This document shows, in pieces, positions 51,011 to 60,031 of a stretch of 64,000 nt of DNA. The DNA is from Dyadobacter fermentans DSM 18053 (GTDB lineage: Bacteria; Bacteroidota; Bacteroidia; Cytophagales; Spirosomataceae). Location: assembly GCF_000023125.1 (NCBI RefSeq), contig NC_013037.1, positions 6,674,501 through 6,738,500 of the forward strand, written 5' to 3'. A program made the position numbers and the translations under genes. Each line of letters starts with the position of its first letter. Within the stretch, counting starts at the first letter, position 1. Below the pieces are notes generated by a model. That model did not search any database and was not told the DNA's origin. It worked only from the letters and a program-made list of their open reading frames with translations.

Positions 51011-53977
51011 ATGGGAAAGAGAATTACAATGTTCATTGCCGTGATTTTGGCGACGCTCGGCCTGGCGCATGCGCAGGAGATCGTCGTGAAAGGGGTGATC
51101 AGGGATCAGCAAAACGAGGCGCTTCCGGGCGCGAGTGTTCTGGTGAAGGGGACGCAATCAGGTACTGTAACAGATGTCGACGGAAATTATTCGATCGGGG
51201 TGCCCAACGAACAGGCAGTGCTGGTCTTTTCATTTATCGGTTACGGATCGCAGGAAGTTACTGTCGGCAATCGTACGCAGATCGACGTAACGCTCGGTGC
51301 GGACCTGAAAACGCTGAACGAAGTAGTGGTGATCGGCTACGGTACCCAGAAACGGGGCGACGTAACGACGTCCATTGCATCGGTGGATACGAAGGATATC
51401 GAAGAGCGGCCGATTTTGCAGGCCGCACAGGCACTGCAGGGTAAGGCTGCCGGTGTGCAGGTAACGCAGCCGTCGGGCAAGCCGGGTAGCGCATTGTCCA
51501 TCCGCGTGCGCGGGGCCACGTCCGTTCAGGCGGGCAATGAGCCGCTGTACGTCGTGGACGGCGTGCCGACGATGGATACGCGGGACCTGAACGTGAACGA
51601 CATTGAAAGCATTCAGGTGCTCAAAGATGCGTCATCGGCGGCTATTTACGGGGCGAGGGCTTCCAACGGGGTGGTGATCGTGACCACCAAGAGAGGTAAG
51701 GCCAACCAATCGCAGGTTAACTTCTCGGCTTACTACGGCATTTCGAACATGGCGAAGAAGATCAATGTGCTTAACCCGCAGCAGTATGCCGACCTGATGA
51801 ACGAAATGGGCCAGAACGTGACGGTAGGCAGCGAAACGACCGACTGGAACAAGGAAGTTTTCACGACGGGCAGCAACCAGAACTACCAGCTTAACTTTTC
51901 CGGTGGTACGGATAAAAACAGGTATTTCGTGTCAGGGGCCATCACCCAGGATAAAGGGATTATCCAGCCTGCCAGCTACCGTCGGTATTCATTCCGTATG
52001 AACCTTGATAACCAGATCAAAAGCTGGTTCAAGCTGACTACGAACGTGAGCTATGCCAATGCCAAAGTGCGCGATGTGAAGGATAACAACAATGCCGGTC
52101 GCAATGCCGTCGTGCTTGGTGCACTGGGCGCGCCGCCTACGATGGGCATCTACACGCAGGATTCGCTAAGGGGAACGATTTTCTCGACCAACCCGCTCAA
52201 AGCCGGGTGGGATAACCCGCTTGCTGCGATGTTCGGCCCGACACAGTCGGCACGCGACAACCGGATCTTTGGTAATGTGGCCGGAGATCTGACGCTGGCG
52301 AAAGGGCTGGTGCTGCGCTCCAACTTCGGGATCGATTTTATGAACCACGCGAACGACTATTACCTCGATCCGTTCGGCACCACCGAAGGATGGGGCGCCA
52401 ATGGCAGCACCCATGGCCTGGGCAATGCAACCCGCAGCAACTCATTCACCTACCTTTGGGAAAATACGGCCAACTACGAGAAGAAGTGGGACAAGCACGA
52501 GTTCTCGGCCCTGGCGGGTACGACGGTCCAGAAAAACACCTGGAACAATTCGTACATGGCAGGCCGCGATTTCCCGGCGGACGGTGTCGTGAAAACGATG
52601 AATGCGGCGAACGAGATTACCGAAGCCTACACCGAGCAGTCGGAATGGTTCCTGAATTCTTATCTGGGACGGTTGATGTATAATTTCGATAGTAAATACC
52701 TGATTACGGCCAATTTCCGGGCGGACGGGTCGTCGAAATTGGCCAGAGGCAACCAATGGGGCTTCTTTCCGTCGGTATCGGCCGGATGGCGTATTTCCGC
52801 CGAGCCGTTCATGGAGGATGTCAAGTTCATCAATGACCTGAAATTACGCGGAGGATGGGGCCAGAATGGTAACCAGGAGGGCCTGGCGAACTACGCGTCG
52901 TTCGGGCTGAACAGTTACACGCGCCGCACGCCTACCTCCCCGCCATCGGGCCCGGCCGTCACGCCGCCTACCTACGCGCCCAATCCTGATCTCCGTTGGG
53001 AAACGACTACGCAAACCAATATCGGTGTGGACCTGAGCATGTTGCAGGGACGACTGACACTTACCGCGGACGCTTATCTCAAAAAGACGAACGACCTGTT
53101 GCTGAACGTCCCGCTCCCCAATACGAGCGGCTACACCTACATGCCCAGGAATTCGGGTAAACTGGAAAACAAGGGTCTGGAATTTGTGCTGTCGAGCGTG
53201 AACTTCGATAAGGCTGATTTTCAATGGACTACGGATTTTAACATTGCATTCAACCGCAACAAAATCACCGAATTACAGCTGAGCAAAATTTACCGGTATG
53301 CCGATGTGGAAGGCCGGAGCGACCAGATCATCATTTTGCAGGAAGGTGCTTCGCTCGGGACTTTCTACGGATACATTGCCGACGGCGTGAACCCGGAAAC
53401 CGGGGATATGATCTACCGCGATGTGAATGGCGACGGTTCTTTTTCACCATCCGACCGCACGATCCTGGGTTCGGCCCAGCCGAAATTCACCTACGGAATG
53501 AACAACAACCTGACTTACAAGAATTTCAGTTTGTCGTTCCTCTTCCAGGGTTCGCATGGAAACAAGGCATTCAATGCATCGAGGCTTGAAACGGAAGGGA
53601 TGTATGACAGCAAGAACCAGTCGACCGAAGTGCTGAGACGCTGGCAGAAGCCGGGTGACATTACCGACATTCCGAGGGCAACCGACGGCAATGTCAACAA
53701 CTCGCTCATTTCGTCACGCTTTGTTGAAAATGCATCGTTCCTCCGGATGAAAAGCGCCACCATTTCCTACGCACTCAGCAAGGAACTGGCCGGCAAGATT
53801 AAGCTGAGCCGGGCATCCGTTTACCTGACGGCCCAAAACCTGTTCACCATCACGAAATACAAAGGCTTTGATCCCGAGGTGAATGCATTCACTTCAAGCG
53901 GCGCCACGTTAGGAATCGACTACGGCACTTACCCCGTTTCCCGTGCATTTGTAGCAGGTATCAATGTTTCGTTTTAA
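51011..53977 (+). CDS. SusC/RagA-family TonB-dependent transporter
   Basis: 988-residue outer-membrane protein. Signal peptide (MFIAVILATLGLAHAQ), then a carboxypeptidase-regulatory-like beta-sandwich (VVKGVIRDQQNEALPGASVLVKGT, residues about 25-100), the plug (LNEVVVIGYGTQKRGDVTTSIASVD; YVVDGVPTMDTRDLNVNDIESIQVLKDASSAAIYGARASNGVVIVTT) and a 22-strand barrel ending with aromatic FVAGINVSF. It imports oligosaccharides or glycans with TonB energy and its SusD partner. No anti-sigma or sigma factor sits beside it, so regulation must be by another route. Confidence 0.97.
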   Translation: MGKRITMFIAVILATLGLAHAQEIVVKGVIRDQQNEALPGASVLVKGTQSGTVTDVDGNYSIGVPNEQAVLVFSFIGYGSQEVTVGNRTQIDVTLGADLKTLNEVVVIGYGTQKRGDVTTSIASVDTKDIEERPILQAAQALQGKAAGVQVTQPSGKPGSALSIRVRGATSVQAGNEPLYVVDGVPTMDTRDLNVNDIESIQVLKDASSAAIYGARASNGVVIVTTKRGKANQSQVNFSAYYGISNMAKKINVLNPQQYADLMNEMGQNVTVGSETTDWNKEVFTTGSNQNYQLNFSGGTDKNRYFVSGAITQDKGIIQPASYRRYSFRMNLDNQIKSWFKLTTNVSYANAKVRDVKDNNNAGRNAVVLGALGAPPTMGIYTQDSLRGTIFSTNPLKAGWDNPLAAMFGPTQSARDNRIFGNVAGDLTLAKGLVLRSNFGIDFMNHANDYYLDPFGTTEGWGANGSTHGLGNATRSNSFTYLWENTANYEKKWDKHEFSALAGTTVQKNTWNNSYMAGRDFPADGVVKTMNAANEITEAYTEQSEWFLNSYLGRLMYNFDSKYLITANFRADGSSKLARGNQWGFFPSVSAGWRISAEPFMEDVKFINDLKLRGGWGQNGNQEGLANYASFGLNSYTRRTPTSPPSGPAVTPPTYAPNPDLRWETTTQTNIGVDLSMLQGRLTLTADAYLKKTNDLLLNVPLPNTSGYTYMPRNSGKLENKGLEFVLSSVNFDKADFQWTTDFNIAFNRNKITELQLSKIYRYADVEGRSDQIIILQEGASLGTFYGYIADGVNPETGDMIYRDVNGDGSFSPSDRTILGSAQPKFTYGMNNNLTYKNFSLSFLFQGSHGNKAFNASRLETEGMYDSKNQSTEVLRRWQKPGDITDIPRATDGNVNNSLISSRFVENASFLRMKSATISYALSKELAGKIKLSRASVYLTAQNLFTITKYKGFDPEVNAFTSSGATLGIDYGTYPVSRAFVAGINVSF

Positions 53978-53989
53978 CCCAGGAATTTC

Positions 53990-55456
53990 ATGAAAAAGAT
54001 TAAATATATAGCACTTGCTCTGGGGTCGGCCATGCTGCTGCCGGCGTGCCAGGATCAGTTGGATTTGCAGCCTGTATCTCAAACAGTGGTAGGGGAAAGC
54101 GGAAGCGGCACAGCCGGGTCGTCCATCAAAGATGCGGCCAGCGCCGAGGCTGCGCTCGCTGGTGCCTACGCCATTTTCAAAAACGGCTCCGCGGAATATT
54201 ATGTCATGGACTATTTCATCCTCGGTGACGGGCAGTCCGACAACTCCTACGCCGGTGCCGACAATGCGGCCTGGTTTGAAGTAGACGAATTCAGGGTGCT
54301 TTCCACGAATGCGGTTGCGGCAAGGGACTGGCGCTATTTGTATAACCACGTGGCGAGTGCCAACTCGATCATTGCCAATGTGCCGAAGGTGACGGACGCA
54401 TCGCTCTCGGCTACCCGCAAGGCGCAGATCGTCGGTGAAGCTAAGTTCATTCGTGCGCGGGCCTATTTCGACCTTGTGCGGATTTACGGGGACGTGCCGC
54501 TGGTGGTGGACGAGCTGCCTACCATTACATCTTCCAATGTGGAAGAGATCTATGGCCAGCTCTACCCGGCCAGAAGCGCGGCCGAGGAGGTTTATGCGCA
54601 GATTGTAAAAGACCTGGACGAGGCAGCCCCTGCTGTGCCCAAAACAGGTCCGAACAAAATGACCGTCACGCCCGGCGCCGTGCATACCCTGCTGGCGAAG
54701 GTATACGCAACCCGCAAGGATTGGGCAAAAGTGAAGGAGAATGCCGACAAGGTGATTGCCCTGGGCTACACGCTCATGCCGAATTTCGAAGATCTGTGGG
54801 ACGGAAAGCATGAAAACAGTGCAGAAGCCATTTTTGAACTAAACTTTGAAGAATGGGCCACTGGCGGAAACTGGGGATCATCCATGTTCTATGGCACCGA
54901 CTGGAAGAAGTTTAACACCCCTTCCAACGACCTTGTGAAGGCCTATGACGATGAAAAGGACGTGGTGCGCAAGGCTTCCACGATTTACACAGCCAATGTG
55001 ACGGGCAAATGGTCCGACCGTTACTGGCCATTGAACAACTTCCCGTTTGCCTATAAAATGCGCAATACGGACGCTTCGCAGAACATCATCATGTACCGCC
55101 TGGCCGACGTGCTGCTGCTCAAAGCGGAAGCATTGAACGAAACGGGCGACCTGGCGGGTGCCCGCACGCTGGTAAACCAAGTGCGAACGCGCGCCAAGCT
55201 GCCAGCCACACCGGCGGCCGATCAGGCGGCTATGCGCCTGGCCATCGAAAAAGAGCGCCGTTTGGAGTTCGCATTCGAAGGGCAGCGGTGGCACGACCTC
55301 GTGCGCACGGGAAGGGTAGTACCGGTAATGGAAGCCGTGAAGGACGGCGCCGGCAACAGCCTGAATTACAAACTATCCGATACGAAGCTGCTATGGCCGG
55401 TTCCGCAAGGTGAAATCGATAAAAATGCGAATCTGAACCAAAATAACGGTTATTAA
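53990..55456 (+). CDS. SusD/RagB-family nutrient-binding outer-membrane lipoprotein
   Basis: 488 residues with lipobox MLLPACQD (Cys20). SusD-type helical tetratricopeptide scaffold: KAQIVGEAKFIRARAYFDLVRIYGDVPLV, LADVLLLKAEALNETGDLAGA and IEKERRLEFAFEGQRWHDLVRTG are hallmarks. It caps the SusC transporter and captures the glycan at the cell surface. It starts 12 nt after the SusC stop, so the two are co-transcribed. The C-terminus, WPVPQGEIDKNANLNQNNGY, is the family's usual ending. Confidence 0.96.
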   Translation: MKKIKYIALALGSAMLLPACQDQLDLQPVSQTVVGESGSGTAGSSIKDAASAEAALAGAYAIFKNGSAEYYVMDYFILGDGQSDNSYAGADNAAWFEVDEFRVLSTNAVAARDWRYLYNHVASANSIIANVPKVTDASLSATRKAQIVGEAKFIRARAYFDLVRIYGDVPLVVDELPTITSSNVEEIYGQLYPARSAAEEVYAQIVKDLDEAAPAVPKTGPNKMTVTPGAVHTLLAKVYATRKDWAKVKENADKVIALGYTLMPNFEDLWDGKHENSAEAIFELNFEEWATGGNWGSSMFYGTDWKKFNTPSNDLVKAYDDEKDVVRKASTIYTANVTGKWSDRYWPLNNFPFAYKMRNTDASQNIIMYRLADVLLLKAEALNETGDLAGARTLVNQVRTRAKLPATPAADQAAMRLAIEKERRLEFAFEGQRWHDLVRTGRVVPVMEAVKDGAGNSLNYKLSDTKLLWPVPQGEIDKNANLNQNNGY

Positions 55457-55537
55457 TCCACGATGTCAGGTCATGCGGGAATGGTCCGGGTTTTCCGGCA
55501 GCCGTTCACTGGCATGGCCTGGCTTTTTTTATATATC

Positions 55538-56998
55538 ATGAAAAGAAATGTGATTGCAACGTTCACCTGGCTGGGTTTTGCGTTGATGAGCTGCTCAGCG
55601 GAAACACCGGAAGAAAGCAATAATCCCGCTCCTGCGGACACCACAGCGGCTAACAAAGTGGCCGTGTGGGTAACGAACGGCACGCAGGGCAAGCTGCTGA
55701 AAAGCGAGCAGCCGCTCTCCATCGTGAAAGCGGGGACGGTTTCGCCCGCCGCCAACCTGATTAATATTGATTTTTCCACCAAATTGCAAGAAATGGAAGG
55801 CTTCGGTGCAGCGCTCACGGGCTCATCGGCCTATCTCATCCAGCAAAAGCTCAATGCCTCGCAGCGCGAAAACCTGCTGAAAGACCTTTTTGATCCTAAC
55901 ACCGGCATCGGGATGAGCTATTTGCGCGTTACGATGGGCGCGTCGGATTTTTCCCTGGAAGATTTTACGTACAACGACCTGCCCGCAGGACAAACGGACG
56001 CGGCTTTAAGCAAATTCTCCATCGCAAAAGATCAGGCGGACCTCATTCCCGTCCTCAAATCCGTGCTGGCCTTGCAGCCTTCGATCCGCATTATGGCAAC
56101 GCCGTGGTCGGCGCCGGCGTGGATGAAAACCAGCGGAAAACTGGCCGGCGGCAGCCTCAAACCGGAATGGTATGGTGCTTATGCCCAGTATTTTAAAAAA
56201 TACCTCGACGCTTACCAGAAAGAAGGCATAACGATCGACGCCATTTCGGTGCAGAACGAACCGTTGCACGAGGCGGCATATCCTTCCATGGGCATGGATT
56301 CGGCGGCGCAGGGGAATTTCATTAAGAACCACCTGGGCCCGTTGTTCGAGGCCAATGCGATCCGGACGAAGATCCTGCTTTACGATCATAACTGGGACAG
56401 GCCGGGGTATCCCATCTCGATCCTCAACGACCCGCAGGCGAGCCGGTACGTGGCCGGATCGGCATTTCATGCTTATGGCGGCAATGTGTCGGCGATGAGT
56501 GAAGTGCATGACCGCTTTCCCGACAAGGGCCTGTATTTTACCGAAATATCAGGCGGCCGCTGGGCGACCAATTTTTCCGATAATCTGAAATGGAACATGT
56601 CGAATATATTCATCGGCACGGCCAACAACTGGTCGAAAAACGCGCTTTTGTGGAACATTGCGCTGGATGAGAATGATGGCCCCAAAAACAAGGGCTGCGA
56701 CAATTGCCGCGGCGTGGTAACCATCGCTTCCAATGGCAGTATTACCAAAAATGTGGAGTACTACACGATCGCGCACATGTCGAAATTCGTGCGTCCGGGC
56801 GCATTCCGCGTGCAAACGGACCGGCTGAGCGCATCGAGCCAATTGGAACACGTCGCATTCCTGAACCCCGACGGCTCAAAAGTGCTGGTTATACTGAACC
56901 AGGGCGCCGATAACCGGAAGTTTACGGTGGCCGTTGGTAAAAATCAGTACAGCTACACCATTGATCCAAATGCGGTGGCAACGCTGGTTTGGAAATAA
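55538..56998 (+). CDS. Glycoside hydrolase family 30 lipoprotein
   Basis: 486 residues. Lipobox LMSCS (about Cys18) marks a lipoprotein. A (beta/alpha)8 domain has acid/base Glu241 in AISVQNEPLHE and nucleophile Glu336 in YFTEISGGRW; GFGAALTGSSAYLI is the GH30 entry motif, and a C-terminal beta-sandwich follows (AFLNPDGSKVLVILNQGADNRKFTVAVG). GH30 enzymes include glucosylceramidases and beta-1,6-glucanases; the latter are common in SusCD loci of Bacteroidota, so a beta-1,6-glucan is the favoured target. The start is at the lipoprotein signal, 81 nt after the SusD stop. It closes the operon. Confidence 0.94.
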   Translation: MKRNVIATFTWLGFALMSCSAETPEESNNPAPADTTAANKVAVWVTNGTQGKLLKSEQPLSIVKAGTVSPAANLINIDFSTKLQEMEGFGAALTGSSAYLIQQKLNASQRENLLKDLFDPNTGIGMSYLRVTMGASDFSLEDFTYNDLPAGQTDAALSKFSIAKDQADLIPVLKSVLALQPSIRIMATPWSAPAWMKTSGKLAGGSLKPEWYGAYAQYFKKYLDAYQKEGITIDAISVQNEPLHEAAYPSMGMDSAAQGNFIKNHLGPLFEANAIRTKILLYDHNWDRPGYPISILNDPQASRYVAGSAFHAYGGNVSAMSEVHDRFPDKGLYFTEISGGRWATNFSDNLKWNMSNIFIGTANNWSKNALLWNIALDENDGPKNKGCDNCRGVVTIASNGSITKNVEYYTIAHMSKFVRPGAFRVQTDRLSASSQLEHVAFLNPDGSKVLVILNQGADNRKFTVAVGKNQYSYTIDPNAVATLVWK

Positions 56999-57006
56999 AA
57001 TCACAA

Positions 57007-57052
57007 GGCCCGGCCGCGACAATGCATGAAATTGCCGTGGCCGGGCCGTTTT
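57007..57052. terminator. Strong terminator between GH30 and serine hydrolase genes
   Basis: ggcccggcc (57007-57015) and ggccgggcc (57039-57047) pair perfectly; inner caat/attg pairs lengthen the stem, and GTTTT follows on the plus strand. It separates the convergent GH30 and hydrolase genes. Confidence 0.75.
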
Positions 57053-57064
57053 GAAATACCATCT

Positions 57065-58531
57065 TCACTTTTGGAACGCGGGAAGAATAACTTCCTGCAT
57101 GTGTTTCCAGGTAATGCTGTGGCTTCCGTTGATATCCGACTGATTATGGTGGAGTGTAACGGCTACCAGGTTCAGGTCGGGCACGATGTAGAGCATTTGC
57201 CCGCCATAACCGGCCGCATAAATCACGGTTAATGCATTACTGCCGAACTTCGCCACGCCCCGCCACCATTGGTAGCCATAGCCTGATTCCCTGTTCCCCG
57301 CCTGCGTTGGCAGGATAAAAGCCGTGCTTTCGTTGATCCATGCTTCCGACACAATTTGCCGGCTGTTCCATTGCCCTTTGTCCAGCACCAGCTGACCGAT
57401 TTTCAGCAAATCGCGGGGCCGGAGAAACAATCCGCCGCCGGTGTGCACCTTGCCGCCCAGGGTTGTCCATGCGAAATGATTGATCCCCAGGTCGCGAAAG
57501 AGCGTGTTTTTGGCGAGACTATCGGCCGGTTTTCCGGTAGCATGGAGTAGAATGCCTCCCAGCAGGATCGAAAGGCCGCTGTTGTATTCAAACCGCTCGC
57601 CGGGCTTGTCGGTGGGGTCGGGCTTTTTGGACAGCACATATTGGTACAGATCATCGCTCTGGTTCATCCTCACGGCATCATTTTCGGGATCGGAATAGGG
57701 GATATCCTCTTTCCAGTCGAGCGCGGCGGACATGGTGAGCGCATTTCGTAAGGTGGGTGACGTGATGGTTGGCAGCGAGTCGGTGTAGTTGGGGAAATAG
57801 CTTCTGAGCGGACTGTCAAGGTTTTTAATGAGTCCTTTGTCCCGGGCCATGCCTACGAGGAGCGACGTGACGCTTTTGGTAACCGACTGGACGCTATGCA
57901 GCCGCTCCCGACCGCCGAGGTAAAAGTACTCTTCCAGCACGAGCCGCCCGTCCTGAGCCACGAGCAATGCATCCAGCCCATGAAATTTACCTTCCAGAAT
58001 CCGGGCCAGCAAGTCGTTCAATGGCTTTGATTGTAATATTCTGGGCTCCAATGTGCCGCTGGCCCAGCCATCTCCTGCCTCGACGGGCGCCTGGTAAGTC
58101 CACGCTTTGAGCGGCTTGCCTTTGGCGTCGGCGCGTGCGGGTATTTGTGCAGACCAGTTCGGGGTTTTGGTAAAACTGAGGTTTTCAGGTTGCTGGTTGG
58201 GGATGTGCAGAATGCCTTTGATCAGCTTTCGGTCACCCGATACTTCACCTTTGAATGTGGTACCTGCGCCCAGGTCCAGCATTACGTTCGGGCCATCGAT
58301 ATGGATAGCGGGGATTTGTTCCGCAGCCATCAGCTCGGGCAATTCGAAACGGCCGGTCCATTTTCCGCTCATGAGCTCCTGGTTCAGCTGAATATCCAGC
58401 GCCGTTTTCAAACCCGGCACCGCCTCGAACTCCGCGTGCCAGATGCCTTTCAGTTCCTGTCCGTCGGAGGAACAACCCGTCACCAGAAGCATAATCCAGC
58501 TAAGGGCAGCGAACGTCGATTTTAGTTTCAC
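57065..58531 (-). CDS. Serine hydrolase, class C beta-lactamase fold, lipoprotein
   Basis: 488 residues. Lipobox VTGCSS (Cys20). An N-terminal domain of about 125 residues (LKGIWHAEFEAVPGLKTALDIQLNQ) is followed by the beta-lactamase/transpeptidase-fold part with SVTK (Ser216, Lys219) and the second motif YNS (Tyr316). HTGGGLFLRPRDLLKIGQLVLDKGQW and GYGYQWWRG are usual in esterase/peptidase members of this family. It probably acts on a small ester or peptide in the periplasm; a true beta-lactamase is unlikely. It faces the GH30 gene but is on the other strand. Confidence 0.93.
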   Translation of the reverse strand: MKLKSTFAALSWIMLLVTGCSSDGQELKGIWHAEFEAVPGLKTALDIQLNQELMSGKWTGRFELPELMAAEQIPAIHIDGPNVMLDLGAGTTFKGEVSGDRKLIKGILHIPNQQPENLSFTKTPNWSAQIPARADAKGKPLKAWTYQAPVEAGDGWASGTLEPRILQSKPLNDLLARILEGKFHGLDALLVAQDGRLVLEEYFYLGGRERLHSVQSVTKSVTSLLVGMARDKGLIKNLDSPLRSYFPNYTDSLPTITSPTLRNALTMSAALDWKEDIPYSDPENDAVRMNQSDDLYQYVLSKKPDPTDKPGERFEYNSGLSILLGGILLHATGKPADSLAKNTLFRDLGINHFAWTTLGGKVHTGGGLFLRPRDLLKIGQLVLDKGQWNSRQIVSEAWINESTAFILPTQAGNRESGYGYQWWRGVAKFGSNALTVIYAAGYGGQMLYIVPDLNLVAVTLHHNQSDINGSHSITWKHMQEVILPAFQK

Positions 58532-58764
58532 TTCAAAACAAGTTTACGTTGCGATACAAAGCGGACACTTCTGGAAATTTACCGAAAGAAGCGGACAGAC
58601 GTCGAACATTTGTGCGGTAAAAGGTGTGATTAGTCGAAAATTATTCTATCTTTATGGCTAGCCCATCTTTCCGACTATCATTCATAACAGCCTGGTCGCC
58701 TAATAGGGAAAAAACCTCCGGCAAACCGCTCCTGCCGGATGTAGGTAAATTTCTCTTGTGTGAA

Positions 58765-59970
58765 ATGATCACTTTCAACGATTCTGGCGAAGCTTCCGCC
58801 GGACACCTCGTCGCTTTCTTGTCCGAAAGGCAACAGATATTACTAAGCAACTGGCGCATTGCCTGCAATGATGACCTTACCTTGAAAGGGTCCGCAACGC
58901 TTAGTTACAGGCACTTCATCAACAATATTCCGATCATGCTGGGTGTGCTGGCGCAGCGCCTACAGGGCGACCCGGACAATGCTGGTTTCGGTGCACTGGC
59001 CGCGGAACATGGCCTGCACCGCTGGCACCGTGGCTATTCGCTTGCAGGGCTTGTGGCCGAGATGCAGCATCTGGGCCGTTTGTTACTCGCCGAAGTGCGC
59101 GCATTCTGGCAATCATCTCCGGGTTCCGATGCCCATTTTATCGCATTCAGCTACGAACAATTGGCTGAATTTCGCAGCGATATCAACACAGGGAGCATTG
59201 CGAAATATGCTGATCTGCAACGACAAGCGGCCCTCAGTCGCATTGAGGCGCTGCAAAAAACACTAAATCAACTCAACGAAATAGGCAAGCAGCGGACGCA
59301 TTTGCTGCGCGAGTCGTCGCACGATCTGCGGGGTAGTTTCAGTGCCTTGCAGGGCGCCGCGGCGTTGCTGGATATGATGGTGGATTCGGACGACGAACGC
59401 AAGCATATCCTCGAAATCCTCCGGCGGAACTTGTCGAACTGCCGGGTGCTGGTAACACAGCTGATGGACCTGGCCCGGTTGGAAGCAGGCCAGGAGGTGG
59501 TAGAAGTGAAGCAGGTGGATGCGGCCCAGGTGCTGACAGACCTGGTGGAAGCCTACCAGCCCATCGCAATGGAGCGCGGCCTGGCATTGAAAGCGGGCGG
59601 CCCTGCCAGCCTCAAAGTAGAATGCGACCCGATCCATTTCCGGCGGATCATCCAGAACCTGGTGCTCAATGCGCTGAAACACACCCCGTCAGGCTGGGTG
59701 TCCGTAACGTGGGCCGAAGCGAATGACGGCCAATGGATCGTGTGCGTGGAAGATACCGGCCCGGGACTTCCCACGGCCATGCAGGCATCGGCGCCGAGCC
59801 GGCAAGTTACCAGCCGAATGGGCGAAAACACGGCGTTTATGGAGAAAGGTGAGGGGATAGGGCTGTCGATCGTAAAAGGTTTATGCGAGCTGCTGGGCGC
59901 AAATCTTGAAATAGAAAGCAGGCGCGGGGAAGGGACGAGGTTTCAGATCACGCTTTCGACAGGGAGCTGA
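58765..59970 (+). CDS. Soluble histidine kinase with RsbRD-like N-terminal domain
   Basis: 401 residues from the ATG at 58765; an ATG at 58654 would add 37 residues that look non-coding. The N-terminal half (HLVAFLSERQQILLSNWRIAC, LAAEHGLHRWHRGYSLAGLVAEM, SYEQLAEFRSDIN) is a four-helix sensing domain like those of RsbR-type stressosome proteins. The kinase half has His186 (LLRESSHDLRGSFSALQGAA), the N-box NLVLNALKHTPSG, EDTGPGLP and GEGIGLSIVKGL. No membrane segment, so it senses a cytosolic signal. No response regulator is adjacent; its partner may be one of the single receivers elsewhere. Confidence 0.9.
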   Translation: MITFNDSGEASAGHLVAFLSERQQILLSNWRIACNDDLTLKGSATLSYRHFINNIPIMLGVLAQRLQGDPDNAGFGALAAEHGLHRWHRGYSLAGLVAEMQHLGRLLLAEVRAFWQSSPGSDAHFIAFSYEQLAEFRSDINTGSIAKYADLQRQAALSRIEALQKTLNQLNEIGKQRTHLLRESSHDLRGSFSALQGAAALLDMMVDSDDERKHILEILRRNLSNCRVLVTQLMDLARLEAGQEVVEVKQVDAAQVLTDLVEAYQPIAMERGLALKAGGPASLKVECDPIHFRRIIQNLVLNALKHTPSGWVSVTWAEANDGQWIVCVEDTGPGLPTAMQASAPSRQVTSRMGENTAFMEKGEGIGLSIVKGLCELLGANLEIESRRGEGTRFQITLSTGS

Positions 59971-60031
59971 AACCTAAAAACCCAAGTAGGTTGTCAGGTG
60001 GTCACCTTGCAAAACATGCGCAGGCCGAGCA

